Positions 23,694 to 37,075 of a DNA stretch of 64,000 nt are shown in pieces. The stretch covers positions 14,053,001 to 14,117,000 of the forward strand of contig NC_059382.1 in NCBI RefSeq assembly GCF_019703515.2, given 5' to 3'. The first letter of the stretch is position 1. Every line of letters starts with the position of its first letter. The DNA comes from Myxocyprinus asiaticus. Taxonomy: Eukaryota > Chordata > Actinopteri > Cypriniformes > Catostomidae. The notes under the pieces are model-generated. The model was given only the letters and a program-made list of their open reading frames with translations, had not been told where the DNA came from and searched no databases. The position numbers were made by a program, and so were the translations under genes.

Positions 23694-24774
23694 CTATGGA
23701 GGACAAGGACTGCCGTTATTAAAAATAAATAAATATATAAATATATTTGCAAATGTTAAAATCTGACATACATAAGCATTTATCCTTGTATTTCCTTATT
23801 TATGTATAATTGTATTCTTTTATTTCCAAATGAATTTATTTCCACATTTATTTATTCCCTTAATTATTTATTTCTACATTTATTTATGTCTACATTTCTT
23901 TGTCCGTATGGTAATGAGGAGGGCATGCCTTATCCCTAAGGCAAAGTAGTCGAGCTCAGAATGCTGCCCTTTTGCCACCCTCACTAAGCAGAGCTGCCTT
24001 GTTCAGCTATTCGGCAAGCTCCTATCGCCAATATCTGTGCGTTTACATTAAATATGATACTGGATCATTTCACATGCACACCCTGCTTTTGACAGTGTAA
24101 AAAGTGTCTGTTATCAAATCTGTTGGAGTGGCAGTTTTTGTTTAGATTGGCAGACAAAATTTTCAGCAGAGTCTCGGGCATTTTAAAAAGAGTCTGTACA
24201 GAGATATACATTTTGTTAAACAGTAGTGATATAAGATTTTGATATAAGACCTCTAAATCATTCATTCAGTACAGATATTCATTTCCCATTAAACTCGCTC
24301 AACTCACAGCCAGGTACATTTTTCAATCTCTTAATGCTCATCTGTAACTATGTTTCAATTGTATTTAATTTTGTCAACTACAAGATGTCACTGTGGCCTC
24401 CAAGCTCCACTCTGGAGCACTCTGAGTTCGACTGCTATGCCTCAGGGATAAAGCACGCCCCCCTCATTACCATAAGAACAAATAAATAAATGTAGAAATA
24501 AATAAATAAATGTGGAAATATATAAATATGGAAATAAAAAATATATACATGAATAAATAAATACATGCAGAAATAAATATATGTAAAAATAAATAAATGT
24601 AGAAATAAATAATTAAGGGAATAAATATATGTGGAAATAAATTTATGTGGAAATAGATTAATAGAATTACACATAAATAAGTAAATAAAAGTATAAATTA
24701 TTATGTGTGTCATATTTTAACATTTATTTGAAAATATGTTTATATATTTATATAGGCAGTCCTCGTCCTCCATA
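23694..24774. mobile_element. Foldback element with arms of roughly 270-360 bp
   Basis: Outer ends TATGGAGGACAAGGACTGCC (23694-23713) and GGCAGTCCTCGTCCTCCATA (24755-24774) match as inverted repeats at 19 of 20 bases. The arms continue inward through variable runs of TTTATTTATTTCTACA-type units to GGTAATGAGGAGGGCATGCC near 23920 and its complement near 24455. The central unpaired part (about 23967-24412) has no ORF of note. Arm lengths differ because the short tandem units expanded in the right arm. Confidence 0.8.
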
Positions 24775-26945
24775 AGACGCTGCTTATTTTTCTTTTGGTG
24801 AGTGATTCAGAAATTACAATCAAATCAGTTAGATTTAAAGCTGGAACAGACAATAATTGCAGCAATGGATTTGCTACATAACTTTCCAGCTAGTAAACAT
24901 GCCCACAAAGAGTGTAGAATATAGATAGAACCATATAATTCTGTAAGGCTAGTCTGTGTTCGGTTCTCTGAGGTTCTATTTGTTTGTCCACAATTAAAGA
25001 TTCCTCCATTTGGTGTAATGTGATAACATTTTTATGTTTTCTTTACCCTATTAAATTTAAAGTCTATGACATCAGACTAGATTTATTTCTGTTATACATG
25101 TGTTTATAGTTCCTTGTATAATGATATAAATCCACGATGCAAAGTGACCACAGTGGATTAAATTGAATGTTCTCTTAGTTATACAACTAAAAAAAAAAAT
25201 ACATTGTTAATACAATAACTCCACCCAGACATACATTTATTTTTTTCCATTAATATCTTCTTTTTGCTTTGTTTCTATCATTAATAATTACTTAAATTTT
25301 TAAATGAGAGAATCATGTATCACATTCCTTTATGTGAAATACACTTTCAAAATAGCGCTGTCCCATGATGGGGATAAATCAAGGACCATCTGATCCAGGT
25401 CTACAGTGAGAGCTCAAATCTTCAGCATCAATATTTAAAGATAATCAAAAAGTAGCTTGGAGTAAAACCCTTTGGCAATAGTTACATAAGCAGAACAACA
25501 TAAGGAAAGACATTCAACAACGGGAGGGGAGGGGTGCAGGGTCAATTAGGACAAAGCTTCCTCCAGGTCTCAAGGCACACCTCTGTCTTTACAGAACTGA
25601 CATGACAAACAGAGGATCCCACTAACCAAATTGTGGATACAAGCCGTTTCTCAGAATCTATACTTGTTTACTCTTAGTTATCCTGCAAAACCAAGAAAGT
25701 AGAGCTGAAAGAGTAACATGACAGAGGTATTGTGAGGAAGGGCATGAATCAAAACTACAAGTGAACAGAGCTGAAAGATTAACATACTGTAGGGTTGACA
25801 GACCCTTGAGTAGACAGACCAGATTTAGAAATACTGTTTTTACCTTCAATAATCATGCAACTTTACATTGAATTCAAAATCAACCTGGCTCAAAAATCAG
25901 AGGGGGCATTAAAAAGGCATGATGCTCCTGTACACTACTATTATCAAGTATGGATTGGGTAGGTATTTTAAGTGACTGCACTCAACTGTATGATCGGAAC
26001 AGACTCAAAGATGGGTTGCGAGTTTGTAAACTGCTTTTGCTTTCAAGTCCTCCAAAAGGCATACACATTAACAAACACAGTCCTCCAGTATTAATAATAA
26101 TGATTATGATTAAGTGTTGAAATCATTAGCACTGTGTATCTTTCTGCCTTCCCTGCTGCGGTGTCAAGGCCTTTCCATTTTATGCCTTTCAGGTTTGCAC
26201 TCAAAGCTTGTCAGTCGTGACCTTATAATTCCAGTATGAAAGGAAACATATCAATATGAAACATGCAATATGACAACTATAAGCTAAGAAGTTCATAATT
26301 GTATATTTAGATAAAAAGCTTTGTTACAATATATTTCATAGAATTTGTGAATTACTGATTAATGAATCACTACAAAAAAACAAAAAATAAATAAAATAGA
26401 CCCTTTTTTCTAGAAACTGTGCATTTTTTTTTTACTAAAAAACAGTATTAATATTTGTAATTTTTAATAATTTCATTTTAAAGAGTTACAACTAACCCTT
26501 TAATATTTTTAATGTCAGCCCCATTGTACCAGAGCCACCAAATATGAGATGAAATTAGTTGTAAATCAATGTGTTTTCTTTCGTTTTTTTCTTTTCTTTT
26601 TTTTTTTCTCAATAAAAAATGTGGTTGACAATTTCGGTTTATTATAATTAAAATATAATTTTAAATAATGATTTAAACATGTTTTGTGTAGCAACCATTC
26701 ATTATATTCAAAATGTTTTAGGGTTGAATGAAATATTCAAAGTTTGGCTTATAATAGGTTTAAATATCAAATGTCATCACACCACACCTTTTTTAGGTTT
26801 TGTGCCATGAAAAGAAAAAATAATGCAAAAAATGTATCACTGTGATAATAGAGTTGTTCAGGATGTGTAGCATCTTAGGTCACTGTTAACAAGCTCAACA
26901 ATCTTGAATAACATGTCTTCTTGCACAATGTATTCTACGCCCCTG
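24775..26945. other. Intergenic, nothing recognised
   Basis: A/T-rich, with poly-A/T runs; no exon-like ORF, RNA gene or repeat end identified. Confidence 0.45.
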
Positions 26946-26957
26946 TATATATATGTA

Positions 26958-27008
<51 letters not shown>

Positions 27009-27017
27009 TACATATAC

Positions 27018-27073
<56 letters not shown>
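26946..27073. repeat. Compound (TA)n-(GA)n microsatellite
   Basis: TA-rich run to about 27008, then 27 or so GA repeats from 27020. A similar compound tract lies at 51593-51648. Confidence 0.95.
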
Positions 27074-27082
<9 letters not shown>

Positions 27083-30000
27083 CACGTCCTTAATTTATTT
27101 TACATGCTGTAAAAGGGCTTTCACGCGCAGAATGCCAAACTAAACAGATGATGACAATGCTTTTACGCGCATGGTGATATGAATCCACCTGACTACATTA
27201 CGTTTACAACTACGAAAGTATTTTAAGGGTTAGATCAAGACACCGAACCTTAGGGGCCGTTCAGACAAAACGCGTATTTGCACTTAAAAAAGAAAGTAAG
27301 AAAGAAAGAAAAAGAAAAAAAAAGCTTGAATATAGAAGAGATGTCTCGAGACGCGTTTTTGAAAGTTGAAATACTTAAACACGGCGTTCCTGCACGAGAC
27401 ACTGAAAAAACATTACCACTTTTCAGTGTATAGACTAGGCTATATAATTTGTGATCTACCTCCTCCCAAACTCAAGCATACAGTATAAAATTATGTATTA
27501 TTTTATTTATTTTTATTTATTTATTTTTGATACAGAAATTGTAAATGTTGGCCTGAAAAATACGACTGTCATGGTTGGAACTGCATACAAACAGCAGCAA
27601 CATCTGTTTACCCATATGCAGTGATTTATGTTTGTATCATAAACATGTAAATAGCCATGATCACCCGCTACTTCAAACGATGCTTATAGTCCAAGAACAT
27701 TAATTACTCAACAGACACAGTCACAACACAAGTCCTGATGTCCTCAAAAACATTAAATGAATCCAGCGTCTTACCGTTCGGAGAAACATGATCTTGAATA
27801 ATATACTATATGTTCCTAAATTCCTTTGGTTCAGTCAAACAAAGCAAAGCCAATATCCTCAGTGTATATGGAAAGTTGTTCCGCTCTACTTCTTGGCGAT
27901 ATTAATCATTCTATAGGTCGCATATTCCAAATTCAGAAGAAAATGAAACTGCGCTTCCACACGTGCATCACATAGAGACTCTGTGAGCGCTTACACCCGA
28001 CTGGGTCACCTATTACATAGTGACAGATGAATGTTCGTGTTCCTTAAAGGTACAGGAGCCACACAACCTGTAACTACAACCCCTTGTGAATCTTACAAAA
28101 GAATTTGGCACATTTTTGAGTGAAACATTTATAAAGTTAAGGGCCTACAACATCACAACTAAATAGACCCTTGCAAAATTCAACTAAAATGTATTGAAAG
28201 CTCAGGAAATTACACTCTATGGAGTTACAGTGACCACAGAGGACACATGAGGATCTAACCACTAAACAGAAAAGCAAATGATTATTCCTTTAGCAGTTTT
28301 GTGGGTAGTTTTATTCATTTGTCATCTACAAATATGAGGAAGCAAATAAATGTTTGGTGGCAAATTTCTGATATATGGTCTTTCAGATAAACCGACATTT
28401 AAAATCCTTTGGAGTGCCACGTCTAAGCTTCTGAATAGAAAATATTAGGGCTACTTTGTGAGCACATATTTACAAAGTCTATGGGTTTAGTGCCTCTGCA
28501 GATACTACATAATAGCTGGCCGATTAGACTCCTCTTTATCTTTGAATGAAAAATATTAAACAAGCAAATAAATAAATTGATAAATAAATAAAACTCTACT
28601 CTGACAGTAGAGAGCTACAGAGTGTTTATTGTGTTGTGATATCTTGTGCATTACTTAGAGCTACATTTGTAGTTGATTGGAGAGGTAACAGTGATTATTG
28701 TCCAGATTGAGAATTGATTAAAATTAATTGATTACATTGATATTACTGGATGACACGCAGTGTGCTTTATATGGTTAGGGGGGGAAGTCCATCATAAAGG
28801 TAAAGAAAAATCAATTCCCGGGAGGAAATATTGCCTCTTAATAGAAAAGTTAATTTCTGACACTGTCGACCCATCATTACCCAGCTGCATGACCCAATAT
28901 TACAAGAAAGTGTCATTACAAAATGATATTGTTTCCTTTTGTGTCTAGCTGCCTCTCAAACAGGAAACAACTATGCAGAACACAAATACATAAACAAAAG
29001 ACAAATACTAAATCACACTGAGGTATTAATGTGGTATGTTTGTATTGTCAGAAAGCTTTGCGGACATTCCTGGGTTGGGCTATCAGATTATTCATTGTGC
29101 CAAAAATAGGTCATGTATTATTCATCAGATTCAGTCATCATTAGGCATTAACATTCTGCCTGATGCAAAGTCTACAAAGGACATCTACTGGCTATTCAGT
29201 GGCATTCCAGGTATTCTTAAATTGGTAATATTTAATCCGAACAATTTAATATTACTGAAACAGTATTTGAAGGCATTTGGAAAACTTATAATGTTAGTAT
29301 TTCATTGATATTACACAGTATAATAACAAACCAACTGTAAGCAAACAATGCTAGACCTTTTCTCAGTCCTAACATAACTTTCTTAGCCATTTTTGCAGTC
29401 ACTTGAAATCAACTGGTCCCAAGAAAATTTTTAGTGGGTGTAAGTCAGCTCATCATCATCATACTGTTAGATTATTAGAGATATGGTCAGATGAGAATAC
29501 AGCATTCGCTTTTCCAGCCTCTGTGTAGCTGCTTCCCCAGTTAAATGGAGTTTTAGCATGTGAATTCTGTGACTTTTTCCAGATGCCTAAAGTATGCTAC
29601 AGTATGACATTTATCAAGTTTTATTTGAAATAACACATCTTCAAGTTTTTATTGTTAGCCCTGAACATTTTTGAACAAAACCTGATAACCAAAAAGGGAT
29701 CTGATGTCAAAAAAGATGCTTTGAAGATGAACAGATTTGTTGCCAATCAAGTTAAATTAGGTCACAAAATAGCAAACAAAGTTAACAAAAAGTCTTCACA
29801 GTGTTGACATTTGCCACTTTCCACCATGCTAAATGTTCAAGGTTTTTTTGTTTTGTTAATTATCAGCTATTGTGGCATAGCAGTGGGATGTGCTGGAGAT
29901 TCACCTTTAATCCGGAACAATTACTGGGGAATTTGGGAATAATGTGCCAGTCTATTCTACTTTCTCATTTTAAATAGTATCAGTTTAGTCACTGTTGGTA

Positions 30001-31552
30001 TAGAAGGTTTGGCATCTTAATTTCAAACCCTCCCATATTTTCAAGCAGCTTTTCAGCTTGTTGTGGTACTGTGTCTTGTAGTGTGTCTTGTTTTTTTCAC
30101 TAGACCAAACAAAGAAATTCTGCATGAGTACAAAATAGAGAAATGTCACCAGTAAAAATAGGGATTGTTTTGGAAGTTTATTTACTTGCAAATTAAATGT
30201 AGTGTAGCCTGATCTGTAGTCAGTGGTTATACATTTGCGAGGCTTGCTTGTAACACTAACCTAAGAATTTATCAGACATTCTAATCCTTTATAATAGTTT
30301 GAATTTTTTTTTTTAGCGTTTGTGAATAGATATCTTTTATACTTATGGATCAATCAGCACTGCATTCCATTCTAAGGGTCACTGCTAAAATTCACAGGGG
30401 TCTGGGACAATTTTTTAAATTGTTTTTTTATGGGCTTCCTCAACAGGTTCTATTGAATAGGCTACATTATAGAGGATCTTAGTGGCTTTCTTGCTGTGGC
30501 ACAAAAACAGAGAAAACTAGCAGAATGTCCAAGCTGCTCTGTCTCTGGTCACAATTCACTGTCTTTCAATGTATAGAAAAAAATTACAATGAAAGTAAAT
30601 GGTGATCAAACAGGGACAGAGGAACTTGGTCATTCTGCTAAATATCTCCTATTGTGTTCAAGAATATCATATCAAGTTGAGACAGAATTTGTGGATGAAA
30701 TATCCCCTTTAATAATGCTGTTCAATATATCTACCTTTTGTGACCAAGACCATGTAGGTAACTGGATTGAACATTTTCCCCCTTTCACATGGTTAAAAAA
30801 TCAAATCTTCTGCAAAAATCTTCAAAAGTTATTTTATGGGCCACCCATGGATTTACTGTGACAAATCCACCCTGTCAAGCAGGGTGGAATGAACCGAACC
30901 CAGTGTGACTCATCAGACTTATCAGTATTTCCAGAGAGAATTGACATGTGTGTATAATTAGTCCACAATATAATTCATATTTAGCTGTCTTTAAGATAAA
31001 ATAAACAAATTTAGTTACTAATATACCTTCTTTTACACATGATGTGTTCACAGTGTGTAATCACAGTTTTCCATCAAATTCTTTATTGATTTCGATCCAT
31101 TTGGTCATTTTTCATTTCAATCACTGTAACAATACAGTAAAAACTACAAGAACCCACACTGTTCATTATTGTTATTTTAAGATTCTTAAAATTATTTTAA
31201 CTTATCACTTATATATATATATATATATATACACAAAGGCAAAGAAATCAGTTTTAACTTCCAGCAGTGTTTATTGAAGGAAAAGGTGTCAGGCAAAATA
31301 TAACATCTACACTGTGGCAATAGTGTATATCGGGATAGGGTAAATCAATGTCATGGACACCAAAATGTCATTTCCTAACAGAGAGTGGGTACATTTCTAA
31401 AATATTATGTCATCTATAATAGTTTCACTGTCTGATCTGCTTCTCAGATTTTCTCCTGAGAAAAAGTCCCAAGTAGTTTCATGTGTGTGTCTTATAGAGT
31501 TTCAGAGGAGACCTTACCATGTCACATAATGTGTTTAGTTCAGTCAGGACCA
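27074..31552. other. Intergenic, no gene recognised
   Basis: A fragment starting GGGGCCGTTCAGACAAAACGCG near 27255 resembles a hAT-type element end. A short TA run lies at 31208-31230. No ORF with recognisable domains on either strand. Confidence 0.45.
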
Positions 31553-31853
31553 CTTTGGCAAACTATGGCAGTGGGGACATGGTCGAGCGTTTGTCCAGAG
31601 AGAGAGAAAACGGTAAGGGGGCACACACCTGAGCGTTATAATATCTAACACCTGTTTCTGGTTGCAGTAAGGACTGGGGAGAGCAATTAAGCAGGAATCA
31701 CGCCAGAGGCGAGAGAGAGAGCCCTGCACACACACCCACTGAGGCTGTGTGGTTGTTAAGCTGAAAAGTAATTTATCGTTTGAGTGTGAAAATAAAACTT
31801 AAGTTTCCGTCCTCTGCTTCCTCCTTGTCAACACATATTGAACCTTCTTACAC

Positions 31854-31871
31854 TGGTGCCGAAACCCGGGA
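31854..31871 (+). other. Primer-binding site of the Gypsy element
   Basis: TGGTGCCGAAACCCGGGA, starting one base after the LTR end TTACA. TGG is the expected complement of a tRNA CCA end. The cognate tRNA is not identified. A near-identical site occurs in the element at 45503-46517. Confidence 0.75.
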
Positions 31872-31872
31872 G

Positions 31873-32640
31873 AATTGGACGAAATATAGCCCTCACCATT
31901 GGCGGAAGTAATCCACGCCCTCGCCAGCATCAACATCAGGCTCTGCTTGAGTTGCGCAAGGACCAAGATCGTCGGTTCCAGGAGGTGCTCCAGGCTCAAG
32001 CAGAGGACCGGCGGGTGATTCAGAACTTACTGCACAAGGAGAAAGCCCTGGCCGCAACACTGGACACCGCTTCCCCCATGCCTCTGGCTGCCTTCATGAA
32101 AATGGGGGCAGAAGATGACCGGGAGGCTTTCTTGGACTAATTTGAGCGCATGGCTGAGATCTGGAGGTGGCCACGAGCCCAGTGGGTGGCCAGACTCATC
32201 CCACTTCTGTCCAGGGAAGCCCAGCTCGTGGTTCAACAACTACCAGCAGTGAGTATCCTGGTGTATGGTGATCTGAAGAAGACCACCCTGCAGCAGGTTG
32301 GCCGCAGCCCCGACAACGGTTTCGATCAATGAAGCTGGACGCGTGTGGCCGCCCGTATGCCTTCGATCAGCAGCTCCGAGAGGACTGCCGGAAGTGGCAG
32401 GTGGCTGAGGACCGCAACGTTGAAGGAATCATCGACCTAGTGGTGCTGGAACAACTTATCTGTCATTTGCTGAAAGAAATGGCAGAGTGGGTCCAGTGCC
32501 ACTGCCCGGCGTTGCTGGAGGAGGCCATCCAATTGGCTGAGGACCATATGTCGGTGTACTTGAGGGCGGTAGAGCCCTCCCACTCTTTCTCTCATAACCC
32601 TCTCTCCCCCGCCTCTCTCCACTCTCTCTCTCTGCCCCCT
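31873..32640 (+). pseudogene. gag with SCAN-like capsid region, disrupted
   Basis: Pieces in different frames: LRKDQDRRFQEVLQAQAED (coiled-coil-like), FERMAEIWRWPRAQWV, LIPLLSREAQLVVQQL, then KLDACGRPYAFDQQL and WVQCHCPALLEEAIQLAEDH. The last parts match the capsid region from which vertebrate SCAN domains are thought to derive. A stop near 32138 (after EAFLD) and another near 32330 interrupt it. In life gag forms the particle shell. Confidence 0.8.
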
Positions 32641-32769
32641 TTTCACAGACTACCCCTGTTCCCAGGGAACACAGGTATGTCCCGTCAATGCCGGCTCCCC
32701 GTTCGCGAGGTATTCCCCTGCTGCCGGCCACCCCAAGAGCGCCATTGCTCCACCTTCCTTTAATCGAGG

Positions 32770-33590
32770 TCCCCTTCAAAAGAATTGGCATGGACCTCGT
32801 CGGGCCATTAGAGCAGACGGCATGTGGACATTGCTTTGTATTGGTTCTGGTGGACTATGCAACGTGATATCCAGAAGCAGTGCCTCTGCGTAACATCTCA
32901 GCTCATAGTGTTGCGGAGGTATTCTTCAGAATAATCTCCCGTGTGGGGATTACGAAAGAAATCCTCACTCATCAGGGCACTATGTTCATGTCACATACAC
33001 TACGAGAACTATACGAATTGTTAGGTATTAAATTGATTCGCACCAGTGTTTATCACCCACAGACAGACAGGTTGGTGGATCGGTTTCATAAAACCCTGAA
33101 AAATATGATTCGTAAGTTTGTACACAAGGATGCTAGAAATTGGGCCAAGTGGCTTCATCCCTGTTATTTGCAGTTCGAGAGGTCCCACATGCCTCCACAG
33201 GATTTTCCCCATTCGAGCTGCTGTATGGGCGGTGACCGCGCGGTGTGCTCGACATCATGCGAAGCTTGGGAGGAGGGACGTTCAAACAGCAAAAATGAAA
33301 TTCAGTACGTTCTTGATCTTAGAGAAAAACTCCACACTTTGGGTCAACTAACACAGGAGAATTTGCTCCAAGCTCAAGAACGTCAAAGCCGACCGTATGA
33401 CAGGAGCGCTCGGCTATGGGAATTTGCACCGGGAGACAAAGTGCTTGTATTACTCCCAACATCGAGCTCTAAATTACTTGCCAAGTGGCAAGGGCCCTTT
33501 GAGGTCACACGACGTGTAGGAGATCTCGATTATGAGGTAAGGCGAGCAGACAAGATGACGCATGTCAGATATACCATCTCAACCTCCTGA
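32770..33590 (+). pseudogene. Retrotransposon integrase, disrupted, catalytic residues altered
   Basis: Integrase inserts cDNA into the genome. Visible: RIGMDLVGPLEQ (first catalytic Asp kept); EILTHQGTMF, where the second Asp is His (32970-32972); and LVDRFHKTLK, where the catalytic Glu is Asp. A stop lies before the long ORF (32880-33590), and there is a frame disturbance around 33165-33260. The C-terminal chromatin/DNA-binding part is readable as FAPGDKVLVLLPTSSSKLLA and KWQGPFEVTRRVGDLDYEV. It cannot be active. Confidence 0.88.
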
Positions 33591-33699
33591 AATTATGGAG
33601 GGAGGCGATCCCTCTGACATTGGCAATGGTGGTTATGGAGAGAGCGGAGCTCAGTCCAAAGGTGAACTTAAAAGCCAATCATGTCACCCCGGTCACTTG

Positions 33700-33925
33700 T
33701 GGGGACCTCTCACCGTTGCAAATAACAGAAGTTGCAAAAGGAATTTGCAGATGTGTTCTCCCATCTGCCTGGTCATGCAAACCTCATTCAGCACCATATT
33801 GAGGCTGCACCCAGGGTAGTGGTACGTAGCCCTACCGACTGCCCGAGCACAAGAAAAAAGTAGTTCAGGAAGAATTAGATGCCATGCTCTATATGGGAGT
33901 AATAGAAGAATCCCAAAGTGATAGT
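33700..33925 (+). pseudogene. Start of Gypsy reverse transcriptase, truncated
   Basis: After integrase come readable pieces of the linker and the first RT block, in changing frames (for example around HANLIQHHIEAAP, 33775-33815, and EELDAMLYMGVIEESQSD, 33871-33924). The match ends abruptly. The catalytic YxDD block is not present. Confidence 0.75.
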
Positions 33926-34979
33926 GTTCTTCTCCTGCAGTTAAATGAAGTAGATGGAGGCCCTACATGACCCCACATTACACACTCTACTGACTGGTTA
34001 AGTTTAGATAAGGGGTTTGGGTAAGGGCATAATATTAATAAGTATGTCCTTAATGCCTCGTGCGCGGAACTTGTGCTTACTTCCACATTACAAATCCAGG
34101 AATTTGCACGTGATGAAGTCGTATGAGTTTCTGGGAACAACATCGTTTGAGACCATACGAATAGCCAACTTGTAAATTATGTAAAAATTTTCATGAGATC
34201 GGGTTGGCTGCCCTTGGTAGAGAGACTACTGGGGTTGGAGGAATTAGGTCTGCTGGGTGTCAGCTGGTGCTGAGCTGTGCCTTTCGTGGCCTGCCTAAAC
34301 TTTCGCTATGCTTGATGTTTGCCAAGATACCACATTCTGCAAATCAGAAAAAAGAAAAAGAAAAAAAGACTGATTTCAATTTGAAACCAAACATTTCTCA
34401 TCAAATTCTTCTAAGACTAAATTTAATTGTTAATCAGATTATATATATATATAGCTCTAGTCTTAACAAATTATGGGAACAACAGGTTTAGACTTTAGAT
34501 CTTAATAAATGATTCTGTAACTTCAATGATAGCACAACTCTGTGAAAGAATTACAGTTAGGCGTTGCACCATGACAATGCACTATACAGTTCACTTTTCT
34601 CTCTCACTGACAAAATCAGAGATAGAAGTATGCATTAGTATGCAGTAAGAGTTTTGAATTACACTACTGTCAGTTATAATTCTGATGGAAAGAGAAATAC
34701 ATGATACAAACCAGTTTAGCTGAGGTCGGGCTTTTAAAACAATGAGAGTGCATTGAAAGATCTAACCAAGGAGCTGTGCTGTTAAAAGCTAGTATTGCAA
34801 ACTTGCAATTTCACTTAGCAGTGCATCCATTTACACCAATTATACTGTGCTATGACTCAGAGAATGAAACTGTCAAAGTACTAAAGTAATTAATTGTGAG
34901 AACAAATATTACAATTGATTCTTGGCTTCCAAACAACAAATCTAAAGTCACAGATTGAAGCTCCCTGATAATCGTTTAT
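33926..34979. other. Intergenic, repeat-like, no gene recognised
   Basis: Follows the truncation point of the Gypsy element. AATTTTCATGAGATC at about 34188 recurs near 36485. No coding signal. Confidence 0.4.
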
Positions 34980-35180
34980 CTCTAAAGTTCAAGGAGAAAT
35001 TAAAATCACAGACTTGTTTATAAAGTGGTTAATGAGTAATTTTGGACTGATTCAGCATCTTCAAATAATTTACTTTACTTCACTCGCCAATGAAATCAAA
35101 ATTGGAGTCTTTTAATCCATGTCTATTAGCTTTGAAGCCATTAATATGTTAGTGTACTCCTAAAAATTGACAAAAATATA
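34980..35180. repeat. Dispersed repeat, copy 1
   Basis: Aligns by eye with 36640-36845: AAGGAGAAA, TAATGAGTAATTTT, GATTCAG, TCTTCAAAT, AAAATTGGAGT and GCTTTGAAGCCAT occur in the same order. A short inverted match (CCAATTTTGATGTCA) lies near 43137. Confidence 0.6.
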
Positions 35181-36639
35181 TTTAAATGTACAGTCTTTCT
35201 CTATTGGGAAAATGGAGCAAATATATTGATGACTCATCTCGTAACTAACAAGTAGCAGATCATGGCTGACGGCTGTGATGTAGCTAAAACCTATTGGTTA
35301 TAAAAAATAAAAAAAAAGACAATCAATATGCCCTGCCCAAACTTCCTGTTTCAATGAGAAACATGTCAATAAAGAAAGAAAACTGCATTTGTCAAGCCAT
35401 TTCATGGGGTCATTAATGTATAATAGGAAATGAGGACAAAAATCTGATTCATTTTGAGTTGAGTGTATTGTACATGAAAAATTATCAATGTGTCACTGTT
35501 TCTTGGCTCACCATGTCCTTAAACTAACAATTTTTTTTCTTAATTTGTTCTTTAAGCATCGACTCTGACATCCTGAACTTATAGTGTCCTAGAAATGTCC
35601 AGAAAAGCAGATCCAAAAGTGAAGGAGTATTTCACTTTGTCAAGGTGAAAAGCGGTTCAATTGCTTCTTGCTTATCCATGAAGCAGCCTATGAGCTAGGA
35701 GCAATTATTCACATCAAGCTTTACGGTGGTAAAGCTCTGTGAACAGCACAAGGGCATAAGCCCCAAGTAATTGTTAATTCGAGGTTTAAAACGAGACAGC
35801 ATCTCATAAATCTAGGCCTGTCACAATCAGTGTGACTGGGAGCATATCACTGATTCAGATAGGCTGAATGATGACAAAAACCTCACTGGTGCAGAATTGT
35901 TCTTTACCTATCTCCATGATTAAAATGACAAACTTTTGTGGATCCTGCATGTGGTGAAACTGGGTAAATGTGAGGACTGAACTTTGTTGTTTTATGGTGC
36001 TTTTTGTGGTTTATTTTGTATTTTTTGGCATATTCTGAAAACTCCTTTTGTGTCCCATGGCAAACAAAAATAAAATTAACTGATTAAGAAATGATTAAAC
36101 GATTACAGAGTTTTTATTAATTTTATTATTTTTAATTTTAGTCTTGGTTAAAGTGATATAATCCTTTAAAACATTGTATAGGGCTGCAGAAATCACACAG
36201 AACTGAATGAGACCATTACAATGTCATATTATAATGTCATCTGCGTTAAATGAATGTGATGGCATTATAAATTAAATGTAATTAACTGATTAATTCTATG
36301 AATTATTCTATATTAATGAATTAAAACAGTACACATAAACATTTGTATGTTTCTATAGGTGTTAATACATAAAATGATGTCGTTTAGATGCTGTCAATAT
36401 GTCAATATTGTACGTTTCAGTGTCTTTGCAAATGTAACAGAATGTACGTTTGCTTGAACTAAACTTTGCATAAGAATACATACAAATTTTCATGAGATCA
36501 CGTTCCTTCATCATAAAGGGAGTTTGAGCAGCCACAAACACAGAGACAGCTCACTGGCTAAACAAAAATGAAGATATAAAACAAGATTTAAAAAAAAAAA
36601 AAAATTATAGTGATGGGAAGATATCCTAAAAATAGCATC
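35181..36639. other. Intergenic, nothing recognised
   Basis: A/T-rich; no ORF, RNA or repeat end identified apart from scattered poly-A/T. Confidence 0.4.
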
Positions 36640-36845
36640 TCTGTAATGTCCAAGGAGAAACAAAATCGATTTGTTCATAAAGTGCATAATGAGTAATTTT
36701 TTAATGATTCAGGGTCTTCAAATCGTTAACTTTAATTCACTTCCCCATGAAACCAAAATTGGAGTTTTGTGGCTTTTAGTCCATGTCTGTTTGCTTTGAA
36801 GCCATCTATATGCTGCCTACTGCCAAACATTGACTAAATTTACCT
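36640..36845. repeat. Dispersed repeat, copy 2
   Basis: Direct-orientation partner of 34980-35180, about 1.66 kb downstream. Confidence 0.6.
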
Positions 36846-36920
36846 TTATCAGAAACAGTATGCATGCATCTTTCTATCTCTTCTGGGACAGTGACATATA
36901 AAGGTCAAGTTTAAAATAAC

Positions 36921-37010
36921 CACCTGGATTGAGGCAAATCACTACGCCACCATGAGGACTTAGAGCACATTGGGAATTGGGCATTCCAAATTGGGAGGAA
37001 TAAAATAAAT
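36921..37010 (+). mobile_element. 3' fragment of the tRNA-derived SINE
   Basis: ACCTGGATTGAGGCAAATCA, CTACGCCACCATGAGGACTT and CATTGGGAATTGGG match, in opposite orientation, the 3' body of the SINE at 4992-5417. The tRNA-like head is absent. Confidence 0.75.
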
Positions 37011-37075
37011 ATCTTTAGAACATAAAATGAATAAGGAAAGAAAAAAAATTCTTTTAAAATAACGCAGTGTATCCC

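Larger units (their letters stand above)
31553..33925 (+). mobile_element. Broken Ty3/Gypsy retrotransposon, Gmr1-like, 5' LTR to start of RT
   Basis: In order: a 5' LTR (about 31553-31852, AATAAA near 31790, end TTACA); a primer-binding-like site; a SCAN-like gag; integrase; then the first part of a reverse transcriptase. Integrase upstream of RT is the order of Gmr1-type elements and the reverse of ordinary Gypsy. Protease and the end of gag are deleted. Homology stops at about 33925 inside RT, so RNase H and the 3' LTR are missing. Several stops and frameshifts make it dead. Confidence 0.85.

Noticed and set aside
24435..24713. 92-codon minus ORF rich in Tyr, Phe and Ile
   Set aside because: Produced by the TTTATTTA-type tandem units of the foldback element.
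27779..27796. Short minus-strand ATG TTT CTC CGA ACG followed by a GTAAGA donor, as a first exon
   Set aside because: Only five codons, no recognisable downstream exon, and such combinations occur by chance.
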